The notes: generated from the letters alone by a model not told the origin. A DNA stretch of 38,129 nt from Lysobacterales bacterium (GCA_020442635.1 JAGRJR010000029.1:1-38129), one strand, 5' to 3'. Shown: positions 26,380-36,880, counted from the first letter of the stretch. Made by a program: numbers and translations.

Positions 26380-28579
26380 AGAATGTTTTAGTCAACAGCT
26401 TTTCGAATTGCTCAAAGGGCATGGGTTTATTGAAATAATAACCCTGTGCCTGCTCACAACTCTCATCTGTCAATAATTTCAGCTGGTTCTCGTTCTCCAC
26501 ACCTTCAGCAACAGTTGTGATATTGAGATTTTTACCCATGGTAATCATGGTTTTGACCAATTCCAGATCACCACTATCTACCTCTATATCACGAATAAAG
26601 GATTGATCTATTTTCAGCACATCAACCGGAAAGTTTTTCAAGTAAGACAATGAAGAGTACCCTGTTCCAAAATCATCAATAGCAACTGAAATACCCATTT
26701 GTTTTAAATTTTTTAGGATATATCTTGAGTTTTCAACATTTTGAATCAATGTTTGCTCAGTCAACTCAAGTTCCAAATTATGGGCTGGAAAATCGGTTTT
26801 AGATAAAACGATCCGTAATTTTTTGATAAAGTCAGGATGCTCCAATTGTTTTGCTGAAATATTAAAAGACAGTGAAAGCGTATCATTTAATTTCAATAAC
26901 TGTTTGAATTGTGAACAACTTTTCTCGAACATTTTCCATGTAATTGGAATAATCAATGATGTTTCTTCCAATATATCTATAAACTTATCCGGTGCAATCA
27001 AAGTGGCTTCATTAGGACTCCACCTTAACAAGGCTTCTGCGCCAATAATTTTTTGATTTAATAGTTCGTACCTGGGCTGAAAAAACATCTCAAATTCATC
27101 CCGGTCATTGGCGGTATGCAAACGCGAAATTAATTCCACCCTATCCTTGGCCTTTTGTTCTATTTCAGAATCATAAATAGCGTAAGTGTTTCTGCCTTGA
27201 TCTTTAGCTCGGTATAAGGCCGCATCGGCATGTGAAAGTAACTCCACTACATTGGTGCCATGTTGTGGAAAAAAGGCCACCCCTACACTGCCTGTCAATC
27301 TGATTTGATGTTCACCAATTTCAATAGGATATTCAAGTGATTTCATAAATCGCTTAACCAGTTTTTCCACATGTGGCACATCGAGTTCTCCTGGCAGATA
27401 TACCACAAACTCGTCGCCACCCATACGAGCAATCACATCATCATGTCTAAAAACCTTATTAAACAAAACAGGTAATTTTTTTAAAGTTTTATCACCAACC
27501 GAATGCCCCAAAGTGTCGTTGATGTCTTTAAAATGGTCTAAATCGATAAATAACAAAGTGAATTTTTGATTATTGAGTAGTCCTTGTTTTACTTTTTTCT
27601 GTATAAATCTGTTAATGTAATGACGATTAGGTAGGTGTGTCAGAGTATCATGGTTAGCTAGATATTCCAGCTCAAATTGAACTTTTTCAGTTTCACTGAT
27701 TTGTTTACTCAACTCCAACGATTGATTAGTGGCTTTTAACCTAGATAGCAATGCGATCAAAAACAACAAAGAAATAACCAACCCAGCTCCGACAATGAAA
27801 TAGGGTAATGGAGACAAAATAATTTGCGAGGTCTCGGCAATTGGATAGACATTAAAATCCCAACCGTCCTGGTCACTATCTAAATTTAAAGTAGCCGTTG
27901 CAAAATGAGACATATCTTTTACATCTACAACATTGCTATAAACCAGTTCTTCATTGGCAACTGCTTCGGTATAAAACCCTGAAACCAGCGGATCTCCTAA
28001 TTGCTCATCGATAAAATTTTTTATATTAACTTCAATGATGAATGCACCGTCTACATTCAAACCACTACCAATCGGCACAAAAATATACAGCCATTTCTTT
28101 CCAGCTAAGTCATAAGTTCTCGATATTTCAGGCAAATACTTTTGTGCCATAGTATCAAGTATTTCCTTGAATTCAGCATCCTGTAATAATTCATAAATGA
28201 TTTCTGTGTGGTTTGGCTCTGTAGATTCTCCCCATTGAAAGTTCCTATCAGCATCCACCCACCAGAGTGTTGAAACACCGGTTAATCTTGAGATAAAGTC
28301 TTTGGCATCGGCTCGCCAATTTTTTTCAGAAGTTCGATGGTTATTGATCCAACGTTTACTCATCGCAAACAATTCACCAATCAGATGTTCAGCACTTTGA
28401 GTCAGTTTTAATTCAGTTCTTTTGGCCTGACCTTGCAATATAGTCGTAAGTGCTTTTTCCTGCGAGTTTCTGACATAGATTGCAATCAATACTGATGACA
28501 ACAAAACCACAAGACAGATGACATACGTACCTATACTGGATTGTTTCTTATTTTGTTCACTCTGGTATGACAAAGACAC
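26372..28579 (-). CDS. GGDEF-EAL cyclic-di-GMP protein with periplasmic sensor
   Basis: 735 residues, GTG start with a GAGAAGA purine tract. Membrane helix 1 (about 17-36), a periplasmic sensor of about 220 residues (37-258; 'VSTLWWVDADRNFQWGE' recalls CHASE-type domains), helix 2 (259-278), then a GGDEF domain (MGGDEF at 386-391) and an EAL domain (EAL at 515-517, 'FNISAKQLE', 'IDDFGTGYSSLSYLKNFP', 'KIDQSFI', 'AEGVE'). Both active sites look intact, and RHDD (378-381), five residues before GGDEF, fits the inhibitory I-site, so it may both make and break c-di-GMP. It lies 41 nt downstream of parE and is possibly its own transcription unit. Confidence 0.93.
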   Translation of the reverse strand: MSLSYQSEQNKKQSSIGTYVICLVVLLSSVLIAIYVRNSQEKALTTILQGQAKRTELKLTQSAEHLIGELFAMSKRWINNHRTSEKNWRADAKDFISRLTGVSTLWWVDADRNFQWGESTEPNHTEIIYELLQDAEFKEILDTMAQKYLPEISRTYDLAGKKWLYIFVPIGSGLNVDGAFIIEVNIKNFIDEQLGDPLVSGFYTEAVANEELVYSNVVDVKDMSHFATATLNLDSDQDGWDFNVYPIAETSQIILSPLPYFIVGAGLVISLLFLIALLSRLKATNQSLELSKQISETEKVQFELEYLANHDTLTHLPNRHYINRFIQKKVKQGLLNNQKFTLLFIDLDHFKDINDTLGHSVGDKTLKKLPVLFNKVFRHDDVIARMGGDEFVVYLPGELDVPHVEKLVKRFMKSLEYPIEIGEHQIRLTGSVGVAFFPQHGTNVVELLSHADAALYRAKDQGRNTYAIYDSEIEQKAKDRVELISRLHTANDRDEFEMFFQPRYELLNQKIIGAEALLRWSPNEATLIAPDKFIDILEETSLIIPITWKMFEKSCSQFKQLLKLNDTLSLSFNISAKQLEHPDFIKKLRIVLSKTDFPAHNLELELTEQTLIQNVENSRYILKNLKQMGISVAIDDFGTGYSSLSYLKNFPVDVLKIDQSFIRDIEVDSGDLELVKTMITMGKNLNITTVAEGVENENQLKLLTDESCEQAQGYYFNKPMPFEQFEKLLTKTFSN

Positions 28580-28620
28580 TCTTCTCTAGACAAATTTACA
28601 TCTGCATTTTCTCATGGTAT

Positions 28621-30504
28621 TTATATCACAGCCAAGTCGCCTTTTTCTTGTAGCCATGATTTTCTTTCCCCTGCTCTTTTTTTTGACAAAAGCATATCCA
28701 TGATACCATGGGTTTTATCCCCCGCTGTAACAGTTAATTGAATCAACCTTCTGGTATCTGGCGCAATGGCACTTTCACGCAATTGAGATGGATTCATTTC
28801 ACCCAGGCCTTTAAACCTTGTTACACTGATTTTGCCTTTCAATTTTTCATTTTCAATTTTGTGTAAAATTTGGTCTCGTTCGCTTTGATCCACAGCATAA
28901 AACTTCTGTTTGCCCACGTCAATGCGATAAAGCGGCGGCATGGCAACAAAAATATGCCCTGCTCTTACCACCGGCTCAAAATGACGTAAAAACAATGCAC
29001 ATAACAAAGTCGCAATATGCAAACCATCAGAATCAGCATCCGCCAAGATGATAACTTTTCCATAGCGCAGGTCTTCCAAATCTGAACTACCTGGATCAAC
29101 ACCTATTGCAACTGCCAAATCATGTACCTCCTGTGATGCCATCACTTGTGTGGATTCGACTTCCCAAGAATTCAAAATTTTACCACGTAAGGGCATAATG
29201 GCTTGAAATTCACGGTCACGCGCTTGTTTGGCTGAACCACCAGCAGAATCACCTTCCACTAAAAACAACTCACCTTGCATCGGGTCTTGCGAACTACAAT
29301 CAGCCAGTTTCCCAGGGAGCGCAGGTCCTGCTGTGACTTTTTTTCGCACCACCTGCTTGGCTTTACGTAATCTATTTTGAGCGTTGTTAATGGCCAATAA
29401 AGCAATTTGCTCTCCTTCGCTGACATTTTGATTCATCCACAATATCAATGCATCTTTGATGGTGTTTGACACATAAGAGGCAATTGAACGAGATGACAAG
29501 CGTTCTTTGGTTTGACCAGAAAACTGTGGGTCTTTCATTTTGGCTGACAACACATAACTCACCCGATCCCAAACATCATCAGGGGCCAGTTTCAATCCTC
29601 TGGGTAATAAATTATGAGTATCAGCATATTCTCTGATGGCTTCGGTTATGCCCGTTCTTAATCCATTTACATGAGTACCACCCTGCGCGGTTGGAATTAG
29701 ATTGACATAACTTTCAGTAACTAATTCACCCTGAGGCACCCAGGTAAGGGCCCAATCTACCGCAAATTCATCATCATGTTGCGAGCCAATGAAGGCATCC
29801 ATTGGAATACGCTCTTCGGCTTCAATCTCATCATTGAGGTATTCTTGCAAACCGTCCTGAAACTGCCAGCTTTCAGAAGTATCATCAAAATTGTTTTTGA
29901 AGTTAACCTGTAAACCTGAACAGAGAACCGCTTTAGCTTTAAGTAGGTGAGTCAACTTTTTAACTGCCACTTTGGTGGTATCAAAGTACTCTGGAGCGGG
30001 TGTAAACTGTACACGTGTACCAGTGTTTTTTTGACCAACTTGCCCCACCACTTTTAACTCTGAAACCTTTTCCCCATGTTCAAAAGCAATGTGATGCTCC
30101 TTGCCATCTCGCTTAATCCAAACATCAAGACGCTCACTCAACGCATTGACAACAGATACGCCTACTCCATGCAAACCACCAGAAAAGGTGTAATTTTTAT
30201 TTGAGAATTTCCCCCCTGCATGCAACTTTGCCAAAATTAATTCCACTCCAGAAACCCCATGCTCCTGATGTATATCAACTGGCATACCACGCCCATCATC
30301 GGCAACCTCAATAGAACCATCCTTATGCAAAGTGACACTTATTTTACTGGCATGACCTTCTAAAGCTTCATCGACTGAATTGTCGACCACTTCCTGTATC
30401 AAGTGATTGGGTCTGGATGTTTCCGTATACATGCCTGGGCGGCGTTTAACGGGATCTAAACCAGACAGAACTTCTATGTCGGAGGATTGATAAGATTGAG
30501 TCAT
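28621..30504 (-). CDS. parE: DNA topoisomerase IV subunit B
   Basis: 627 residues, ParE length (GyrB of this group is about 800 and has an insert that is absent here). ATPase subunit of topoisomerase IV, which separates linked daughter chromosomes. GHKL ATPase motifs: 'EVVDNSVDEAL', 'VADDGRGMPVD', 'GGLHGVGVSVVNAL'. The TOPRIM part has 'LFLVEGDSAGGSAKQARDR', 'GKILNSWEVE' and 'ILADADSDGLHI', and the C-terminus 'RFKGLGEMNPSQLRESAI' is typical. No parC is in the window. It starts at ATG 30504 without a clear ribosome site, 44 nt after a membrane-protein gene downstream of the suf genes. Confidence 0.95.
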   Translation of the reverse strand: MTQSYQSSDIEVLSGLDPVKRRPGMYTETSRPNHLIQEVVDNSVDEALEGHASKISVTLHKDGSIEVADDGRGMPVDIHQEHGVSGVELILAKLHAGGKFSNKNYTFSGGLHGVGVSVVNALSERLDVWIKRDGKEHHIAFEHGEKVSELKVVGQVGQKNTGTRVQFTPAPEYFDTTKVAVKKLTHLLKAKAVLCSGLQVNFKNNFDDTSESWQFQDGLQEYLNDEIEAEERIPMDAFIGSQHDDEFAVDWALTWVPQGELVTESYVNLIPTAQGGTHVNGLRTGITEAIREYADTHNLLPRGLKLAPDDVWDRVSYVLSAKMKDPQFSGQTKERLSSRSIASYVSNTIKDALILWMNQNVSEGEQIALLAINNAQNRLRKAKQVVRKKVTAGPALPGKLADCSSQDPMQGELFLVEGDSAGGSAKQARDREFQAIMPLRGKILNSWEVESTQVMASQEVHDLAVAIGVDPGSSDLEDLRYGKVIILADADSDGLHIATLLCALFLRHFEPVVRAGHIFVAMPPLYRIDVGKQKFYAVDQSERDQILHKIENEKLKGKISVTRFKGLGEMNPSQLRESAIAPDTRRLIQLTVTAGDKTHGIMDMLLSKKRAGERKSWLQEKGDLAVI

Positions 30505-30548
30505 AAATTATTAGGTTTTGTTGTTAGCATAATAAAAGTCAGGTCATT

Positions 30549-31382
30549 TTACAGCACTGTAAACATTTCCTCATCAGGATTATCATCTTGCTGATTGATG
30601 CCATAAATATCAATATAAGCATGGTATTGAGCGCTCATGGCTATGCCTGCGAAAGTCAGTATAAAAAAGAACACCATAATCTCGATGAACACATTACTTG
30701 CAGCCCCAAAAACCATCATCATGGTTGATATCACGAAACCAGCAAAAAGCAGAATCACCATAAACACCAGAATAAATAAGAGCATCAACACCACAAATGC
30801 TTTCCAGCTGTACATTACCCCAGAAAAACTTGATTGAATGGCAGTAAAGGGCTGTATTTGATTAAAGAGTATCAAAGCAGGAGAAAAGGTAAAAGCCACA
30901 GCAAGAGGTAAATTGGTAAAAATATTCAAAATTGTTCTTATCAAAGCTTCCTTGGCAGCCATGTTCTTAATTATTGTTTGTGTTAACTCTGTTGGCAACC
31001 CCCAAAAGATCAGCAATTGATCATGTAAGTATTGAAAGAACAAACTCAAAACAACTCCCAACAGACCCAGAATCATCAATGATGAAGAGTTGGAATAGAT
31101 CATTTGCCCAATTTCAGCAGGATTGATGTTGGAACCCTGTTGTTGCTTTTGACAAAAAGCCATCATTAAAGCCGCTACAAAAGGCGAGGTAAAAACAACC
31201 AATAATGGGACCAAAGATGGTGCCAACAACTCTACTGAGGACATCAGAATGGCCAACACAAAACAAATAAAATACCAAAACATCTTTACTGCTTTAAAAG
31301 TAATGAGTCCATGTTCAAGCCATTGTTTTCCATGTTTCCAGGTAATGGGTTTGTGAGAATGATTGGGTGCGTATTGATGCAT
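30549..31382 (-). CDS. Polytopic membrane protein, BPSS1780-like
   Basis: 277 residues with a short hydrophilic N-terminus (W-x-H-G-K-Q-W at 15-21) and about six hydrophobic segments, e.g. 'MFWYFICFVLAILMSSVELLA', 'LMILGLLGVVLSLFFQYL' and 'AFVVLMLLFILVFMVILLFAG'. The opening 'KQWLEHGLITFKAVKMFWY' and the following 'VPLLVVFTSPFVAALMMAFCQ' fit the BPSS1780 family of bacterial inner-membrane proteins, whose function I do not know. The tail is acidic (DDNPDEEMF). It begins 6 nt after the sufU stop, so it is likely read through from the suf operon. No ribosome site is visible. Confidence 0.6.
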   Translation of the reverse strand: MHQYAPNHSHKPITWKHGKQWLEHGLITFKAVKMFWYFICFVLAILMSSVELLAPSLVPLLVVFTSPFVAALMMAFCQKQQQGSNINPAEIGQMIYSNSSSLMILGLLGVVLSLFFQYLHDQLLIFWGLPTELTQTIIKNMAAKEALIRTILNIFTNLPLAVAFTFSPALILFNQIQPFTAIQSSFSGVMYSWKAFVVLMLLFILVFMVILLFAGFVISTMMMVFGAASNVFIEIMVFFFILTFAGIAMSAQYHAYIDIYGINQQDDNPDEEMFTVL

Positions 31383-31388
31383 GTATAT

Positions 31389-31838
31389 TTATTCTGTGGT
31401 TGCGGTAGGTTCACCTTTAATGGCTGCCGCCATAGCGTACCAACATAAAGTGGCAGACTTTATTCGAGAGGGAAATTTTTTGACGGTGACTAAGTTATTT
31501 ACCGGGCCTAAAGTTTCATAATGCAAATCTTCTGCAGCATCTTTTGACATCAACAACTTAAACATTTCAAAACGTTCAAACCAATCAGCCAATGTTAAGC
31601 CTTCTGACAATTCAGTCATCATAGAAGCTGAAGCCATTGATATGGCACAACTTTCTCCGCTGTAATTCACGTGTTGAAGGACATCATCCTTGATGGTCAG
31701 ATACACATTGACCATATCACCACATACCGCATTTAACCCCTCAGCATGATGAGTCCAGTTTTCAGGAATACCATAATTCCTGGGGTTTCGGTTGTGCTCT
31801 AATATGGTTTTTTTATACAGCTTATTTAATTCTGACAT
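31389..31838 (-). CDS. sufU: SufU-type Fe-S scaffold / sulfur acceptor
   Basis: 149 residues of the NifU/IscU N-terminal fold. The three conserved cysteines are present: Cys39 in NAVCGD (with Asp41), Cys64 in GESCAIS and Cys132 in ATLCWYA. The stretch between them fits the SufU form that accepts persulfide from SufS rather than classical IscU. It directly follows sufS with no gap. In Gram-negative suf operons this slot is often sufE; here the U type is found. The ending 'KGEPTATTE' is ordinary. Confidence 0.88.
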   Translation of the reverse strand: MSELNKLYKKTILEHNRNPRNYGIPENWTHHAEGLNAVCGDMVNVYLTIKDDVLQHVNYSGESCAISMASASMMTELSEGLTLADWFERFEMFKLLMSKDAAEDLHYETLGPVNNLVTVKKFPSRIKSATLCWYAMAAAIKGEPTATTE

Positions 31839-33041
31839 TTATGTGAACATGGCTTTTGCTTTGTGCAGGGATTCTACCAGAACATCGACTTCCTGTTCAG
31901 TATTATAAAAAGCAAATGAGGCACGACAACTGCCAGCAACGCCAAAAAACTGAAAAATCGGCATGGTGCAATGATGCCCCGTTCTGATAGCAACACCATA
32001 ATGATCAATGATGGTGCCAATATCATGGGCATGAATGCCATCAATCACAAAAGAAAATACCGGCGCCTTTTCCTTTGCTGTTCCAAACACACGCAAACCA
32101 GAAACTTCATTGAGTTTTTGTTCCGCATAGATACGAAGTTCATGATCCCGTTGGGTGATGTTATCCAACCCTGCCTTCATCATAAACTCAGCAGCAGCAC
32201 CCAAACCGATACCACCAGCAATATTCGGCGTACCGGCTTCAAACTTTGCAGGAACGGCATTGTATACCGTTGAGTCAAAAGTCACTTTACTGATCATTTC
32301 ACCGCCACCATGGTAGGGCGGCATGGCATTTAAATGTTCCGCTTTACCATACAATACGCCAGACCCGGTTGGGCCATACATCTTATGCCCTGAGACCGTA
32401 TAGAAGTCACAATCCAAATCCTGTACATCGACTTTAAGGTGTGGCATCGCTTGAGCCCCATCAATCAAAACTGGAACACCTTTATCATGCGCAGCCTGTA
32501 TCAGTTTCTTAACTGGATTGATGGTTCCCAACGCATTAGAAACATGTCCAACAGCCATGAATCGAGTTTTTTCATTCAGCAATTGATCCAAATCATCTAA
32601 AACCAACTCACCCTGCTCGTTCATCGGAATGACTTTTAACTTTGCACCCGTTTGTTCACAAACCAATTGCCAGGGTACAATATTTGAATGATGTTCCAGG
32701 TGCGAAATTAAAATCTCATCACCGGCTTTGACCCGATTACGCACAAAGGTTTGTGCCACCAGGTTAACCCCTTCGGTACAGCCTCGGACAAATATCAGAT
32801 CTTTGTGAGAAGGTGCATTGATCAATTTAGCCAATGAGACCCTGGCTTGCTCATACAGCTCTGTGGCTGACTCACTCAAACTGTGAACGCCCCGATGGAT
32901 GTTGGCATTGTGATTGAGGTAATAATCATTAACGGCATCTATCACAGCCTGTGGTCTTTGCGCAGTGGCCGCGTTGTCCAAATAAACCAATGGTTTTCCA
33001 TGCACCTGAATATTTAAACCAGGAAACTGATCTCTTAACAT
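31839..33041 (-). CDS. sufS: Cysteine desulfurase SufS
   Basis: 400 residues, class II (SufS/CsdA) desulfurase; takes sulfur from cysteine as a persulfide for Fe-S cluster assembly. PLP lysine Lys220 in SGHKMYGPTG, substrate-side 'HLEHHSN' (115-120), catalytic Cys358 in TGHHCTMP, and Arg373 in SCRASFAFYNT are all in place. The Cys loop is the short class II version. It overlaps sufD by 7 nt and abuts sufU, so expression is tightly coupled. Confidence 0.96.
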   Translation of the reverse strand: MLRDQFPGLNIQVHGKPLVYLDNAATAQRPQAVIDAVNDYYLNHNANIHRGVHSLSESATELYEQARVSLAKLINAPSHKDLIFVRGCTEGVNLVAQTFVRNRVKAGDEILISHLEHHSNIVPWQLVCEQTGAKLKVIPMNEQGELVLDDLDQLLNEKTRFMAVGHVSNALGTINPVKKLIQAAHDKGVPVLIDGAQAMPHLKVDVQDLDCDFYTVSGHKMYGPTGSGVLYGKAEHLNAMPPYHGGGEMISKVTFDSTVYNAVPAKFEAGTPNIAGGIGLGAAAEFMMKAGLDNITQRDHELRIYAEQKLNEVSGLRVFGTAKEKAPVFSFVIDGIHAHDIGTIIDHYGVAIRTGHHCTMPIFQFFGVAGSCRASFAFYNTEQEVDVLVESLHKAKAMFT

Positions 33042-34201
33042 ACCAATGCCTCCTGTTCAAATGACTCAATCATAATTTCTCTGGCTTGTTCAATTGAAAT
33101 ACCTCTCGATTGCAGGTAGAACAAAGACTGTTCATCCAGAGCACCAATGGTCGAACCATGCGCTGCGACCACCTCATCAGCATAGACTTCAAGCTCTGGC
33201 TTACTGAAGATTTTAGCGTCTTCGGACAACAGAATATTTTTCAAATCTTGCTCAATTTCTGATTGATCGGCCCCGGGCGCTACCAAAGCTTTGGCATTGT
33301 TAAAAATTTGCGAGCGGTCTTTCGCTATGGATCGGTGAGTCACATCGGATTCATTGTTTTTGTATAAATGATTCACTTCAACCAAATCTGATATATTATT
33401 GTTATCAAAGGATTTATTGATTGAACCTGACTTGTATTTAGCTTCATTGCCATTGAAATTAACACGATGCAAATGGTGTTGGATAGATCCACCCATATGG
33501 ACATGCATGTTAGTAACACTTGCCTGACTGGCGATTTCAAATTGATTGAAACTAACGACTTGTTCTGATTGGGTTAATCTGAAATCCTGTAACCTTATCA
33601 ATTCGGCTCGATCAGAAATGTGATAAACATTGATTAAATTTAGACGGCCAGCCTTATACTGCTCGGTGATTTTTACCTTTGCATGTTCTGGCAACTCAAT
33701 TCGGTTACTCACATATTGCCACTTATCTTGATCCTTAAAATCATAAACAATCACCAATTCCTGTTCAGCAGCCGATGATTGCACTTCCAAGTTCACACCC
33801 GCATTAAACAGCGCCACATTGGCCAAATTGACCACGGTCTCTTGGCTGAAAATCATTTCTTGCCACTGATTTTCTGAAATTTGTTGGATATTTTTAATTT
33901 TCAACCAATCTGGGCAATCTGTTGACAATTCAAAACCATTTTCAGAAATACGGATGACTAAGGCTTGTTCAGTTAATTCTGAGCTCAATGGGTTTTCAGG
34001 CCTTGGCTCAGCAGCGGCTGCTATGGATTGAGACAGCCTGTTGGCATCTGCATAACGCCACAATTCCAATTTGCGATTGGGTTCTTGCAAGCCTGACAGT
34101 TTTGATAATGCCTGTTCACGTACTGATTTCAACCAGTCTGACTCAGTCTTGTTTATTAGTTGTTTGGCTTGTTCTTGCCAATTATTGATTAAGCCAGCCA
34201 T
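33035..34201 (-). CDS. sufD: SufD, Fe-S assembly scaffold subunit
   Basis: 388 residues from ATG 34201, overlapping the end of sufC by 20 nt. An in-frame ATG at 34291 would add 30 residues lying wholly inside sufC and lacks family resemblance. The N-terminal helical part is followed by the right-handed beta-helix core and the C-terminal signature 'DLKNILLSEDAKIFSKPELEVYADEVVAAHGSTIG', 'LFYLQSRGIS' and 'AREIMI' shared by SufB and SufD. The His in AAHGSTIG corresponds to the conserved SufD His involved in cluster assembly. Forms SufBC2D with the two preceding genes. Confidence 0.95.
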   Translation of the reverse strand: MAGLINNWQEQAKQLINKTESDWLKSVREQALSKLSGLQEPNRKLELWRYADANRLSQSIAAAAEPRPENPLSSELTEQALVIRISENGFELSTDCPDWLKIKNIQQISENQWQEMIFSQETVVNLANVALFNAGVNLEVQSSAAEQELVIVYDFKDQDKWQYVSNRIELPEHAKVKITEQYKAGRLNLINVYHISDRAELIRLQDFRLTQSEQVVSFNQFEIASQASVTNMHVHMGGSIQHHLHRVNFNGNEAKYKSGSINKSFDNNNISDLVEVNHLYKNNESDVTHRSIAKDRSQIFNNAKALVAPGADQSEIEQDLKNILLSEDAKIFSKPELEVYADEVVAAHGSTIGALDEQSLFYLQSRGISIEQAREIMIESFEQEALVC

Positions 34202-34922
34202 ATCCTTGCTCTTCCAGTTCCAGCGCCAATTTTTTGGTGCCTGATTTAACAATTTTACCGTCTGCCAATACATGTACATAATCTGGTTCAATGTGATCCA
34301 GCAAGCGTTGATAATGCGTAATGATGATGAATGAACGGTCAGATGAGCGCAATTGATTTACACCATCAGAAACGATTTTCAATGCATCAATGTCCAGTCC
34401 TGAATCCGTTTCGTCCAAAATGGCCAATTTAGGTTCCAAAACCCCCATCTGAAACACTTCGTTGCGTTTCTTCTCACCACCAGAGAAGCCCACATTAACA
34501 GGCCGCTTCAACAAATCATCACGCATGTTCATGTCTTTGATTTTTTGTTTCACCATACGCAAAAACTGGGCAGAGTCCATGGGTTCTTCACCGCGGTATT
34601 TGCGTTGCGCATTCAATGCAGTGCGCAGAAAATACATATTATTCACACCAGGAATTTCAACCGGATATTGAAAGGCCAAAAAGACACCTTCAGCAGCCCT
34701 TTCTTCAGGTTCCAAATCCAACAAATCTTTACCCAAGAAATCAACAGATCCTTGTGTAGCTTCCACATGCGGCATACCAGCCAACAAATTACCCAAAGTA
34801 CTTTTACCAGCACCGTTGGGACCCATGATGGCATGCACTTCACCGGGTTTAACCTCAAGACTCAGGCCTTTGAGAATTTCTTTGTCGCCTGCTTTGGCGT
34901 ATACATCATTTATTTTTAACAT
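34182..34922 (-). CDS. sufC: SufC, ABC-type ATPase of Fe-S assembly
   Basis: 246 residues. Walker A GPNGAGKST (34-42), signature FSGGEKKRNEV (146-156; the K-K-R-N-E ending is typical of SufC), Walker B LAILDETDSGLD (166-177) and switch His in IITHYQRLL (about 203). Powers conformational change of the SufBCD scaffold. Its ATG shares one base with the sufB stop (TGATG). The stop lies inside the sufD gene. Confidence 0.97.
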   Translation of the reverse strand: MLKINDVYAKAGDKEILKGLSLEVKPGEVHAIMGPNGAGKSTLGNLLAGMPHVEATQGSVDFLGKDLLDLEPEERAAEGVFLAFQYPVEIPGVNNMYFLRTALNAQRKYRGEEPMDSAQFLRMVKQKIKDMNMRDDLLKRPVNVGFSGGEKKRNEVFQMGVLEPKLAILDETDSGLDIDALKIVSDGVNQLRSSDRSFIIITHYQRLLDHIEPDYVHVLADGKIVKSGTKKLALELEEQGYGWLNQ

Positions 34923-36436
34923 CAGCCAATGGCTCCTTCTAATGAGATGTCTAAGAGGGCTTTTGCTTCCACAGCAAATTCCATGGGTAATTCTTTGAAA
35001 ACTTCTTTACAAAAACCGTCCACAATCAATGAGATGGCATCTTCTTCGCTGATACCGCGTTGTAAACAGTAATTCAATTGATCTTCTGAGATTTTCGAGG
35101 TGGTGGCCTCATGTTCCAATTTGGCCGTCATGTTGGCCGATTCAGTATAAGGGAACGTGTGCGCACCACAAGATTTACCAATTAACAATGAATCACACTG
35201 CGTAAAGTTTCTGGCATGATCGGCTTTTTTAGCCACTCGAACCAAACCACGATACGCATTTTGACTTTTGCCGACTGAAATACCCTTGGAGATGACTGTA
35301 CTCTTGGTGTTTTTACCCAAATGAATCATTTTTGTGCCCGTATCGGCCTGCTGGTAGTTATTAGTCAAAGCAACCGAGTAAAACTCGCCACTGGAATTAT
35401 CACCACGCAAAATACAACTTGGGTATTTCCAGGTGATGGCTGAACCTGTTTCTACTTGCGTCCATGAAATTTTGGAATTTTTACCCAGACAGTTACCACG
35501 CTTTGTTACAAAGTTATAAATGCCGCCCTTACCCTCTTCGTCTCCAGGGTACCAGTTCTGAACAGTTGAATATTTGATTTTGGCATCATCCATAGCCACC
35601 AACTCAACCACCGCTGCATGTAATTGATTTTCATCACGCATTGGCGCAGTACAACCTTCCAGGTAACTCACATAAGCCCCCTCATCAGCAACAATCAAAG
35701 TACGTTCAAACTGTCCCGTGTTGATGGCATTGATTCTGAAATAAGTTGATAATTCCATAGGACAACGCACACCCTTAGGAATATAAACAAACGAACCATC
35801 ACTAAATACCGCTGCATTCAGAGCAGCAAAGTAATTGTCACTAGACGGAACCACTGAACCCAAATACTGTTTCACCAACTCAGGGTGATCATGTACAGCT
35901 TCTGAAAACGATGAAAAAATTACCCCTACTTTTTCTAGTTCCGCTTTAAAAGTGGTTCCCACAGAAACGGAGTCAAAGACTGCATCCACGGCCACCCCAG
36001 CCAATCTTTCGCGCTCATGTAAGGGCACACCTAACTTGTCATAAGTTTCTAACAATTTCGGATCTACCTCTTCTAAAGATTTAGGTGCATTTTCTTTATT
36101 GGCAGCAGGTGAAGAATAATAAGAAATGGCCTGAAAATCAATGGGTGGAATGTTCAACTTGGCCCAGTTGGGTTGCTCCATTTGCTGCCATTTTCGAAAT
36201 GCATCTAACCGATATTCAAGCAACCAATCAGGCTCGTTTTTAAAAGTTGAAATCTGCCGAATGGTGCCCTCACTCAAGCCTGGTGGCAAAGTATATGACT
36301 CGATATCGGTTACAAAGCCTTCTTTATATTTCTGTTTGGCACGGGCTTTAACGACCGCATTTTCTTCATCGGCATTGCTCGAATCACGCCCGTCCAGCAG
36401 TTTTTTGCCACCTTTGATTTCTAATTTCTGTTTCAT
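34922..36436 (-). CDS. sufB: SufB, Fe-S scaffold subunit
   Basis: 504 residues. Family signatures: '[25 protein letters not shown]' near the N-terminus, '[19 protein letters not shown]', '[25 protein letters not shown]', '[19 protein letters not shown]', 'TKRGNC', and the C-terminal '[24 protein letters not shown]'. The Cys in LNYCLQRG matches the conserved SufB cysteine used in cluster formation. A short Lys-rich N-terminus of about 40 residues precedes the core. It overlaps the regulator gene by 4 nt (ATGA) and sufC by 1 nt. The large core subunit of SufBC2D. Confidence 0.97.
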   Translation of the reverse strand: MKQKLEIKGGKKLLDGRDSSNADEENAVVKARAKQKYKEGFVTDIESYTLPPGLSEGTIRQISTFKNEPDWLLEYRLDAFRKWQQMEQPNWAKLNIPPIDFQAISYYSSPAANKENAPKSLEEVDPKLLETYDKLGVPLHERERLAGVAVDAVFDSVSVGTTFKAELEKVGVIFSSFSEAVHDHPELVKQYLGSVVPSSDNYFAALNAAVFSDGSFVYIPKGVRCPMELSTYFRINAINTGQFERTLIVADEGAYVSYLEGCTAPMRDENQLHAAVVELVAMDDAKIKYSTVQNWYPGDEEGKGGIYNFVTKRGNCLGKNSKISWTQVETGSAITWKYPSCILRGDNSSGEFYSVALTNNYQQADTGTKMIHLGKNTKSTVISKGISVGKSQNAYRGLVRVAKKADHARNFTQCDSLLIGKSCGAHTFPYTESANMTAKLEHEATTSKISEDQLNYCLQRGISEEDAISLIVDGFCKEVFKELPMEFAVEAKALLDISLEGAIG

Positions 36437-36861
36437 GGTTTAATCTGTAAAGTGATTTTCTTTTTCTCATCCAAGATATCGCTGACTGTGACACTTTGCA
36501 AAGCCGCTAATATGACTTGATTAACCTTTTTCATGCCTTCGCTCATATAACAAGAACTGGTTAAATGACAAGCACTGTCATCATCGGCACAATCAGTCAA
36601 AGACATCCCACCCTCCATAGCGACAATAACATCATTAAGAGTAATCTCATGTTTTCTTTTTACCAACAAGTAACCACCATTGGCTCCTCGTTTAGAAACC
36701 AGAATTCCAGCCTTTTTTAGTTGTTTTAAAATTTTACTGACTGTTGGTGTTTCCAAACCAGTAACTGAGGACAAAAAGTCAGCTGATGCTGGACGGTCTG
36801 ACTTTTTTAAAGCCATGATAACCATAAAGGCATACTCAGTTAATTTGGACATTTTTATCAT
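36433..36861 (-). CDS. Rrf2-family regulator of the suf operon
   Basis: 142 residues from ATG 36861; ATGs at 36870 and 36852 are alternatives. A winged helix-turn-helix Rrf2 protein: '[14 protein letters not shown]', '[21 protein letters not shown]' and '[11 protein letters not shown]' are classic. A three-cysteine ligand set, C-x6-C-x5-C in [15 protein letters not shown], matches the gammaproteobacterial suf regulators and is IscR-like, so it probably senses Fe-S status by binding a cluster. Ser44 and Arg61 side chains sit in the DNA-reading region by analogy. It overlaps sufB by 4 nt and is first in the operon; a perfect inverted repeat 20 nt upstream is its likely own operator. A TATTAT box (36874-36869) lies 7 nt before ATG 36861, hinting at a leaderless start. 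Confidence 0.92.
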   Translation of the reverse strand: MIKMSKLTEYAFMVIMALKKSDRPASADFLSSVTGLETPTVSKILKQLKKAGILVSKRGANGGYLLVKRKHEITLNDVIVAMEGGMSLTDCADDDSACHLTSSCYMSEGMKKVNQVILAALQSVTVSDILDEKKKITLQIKP

Positions 36862-36880
36862 GGGGCCCATAATACCATAA

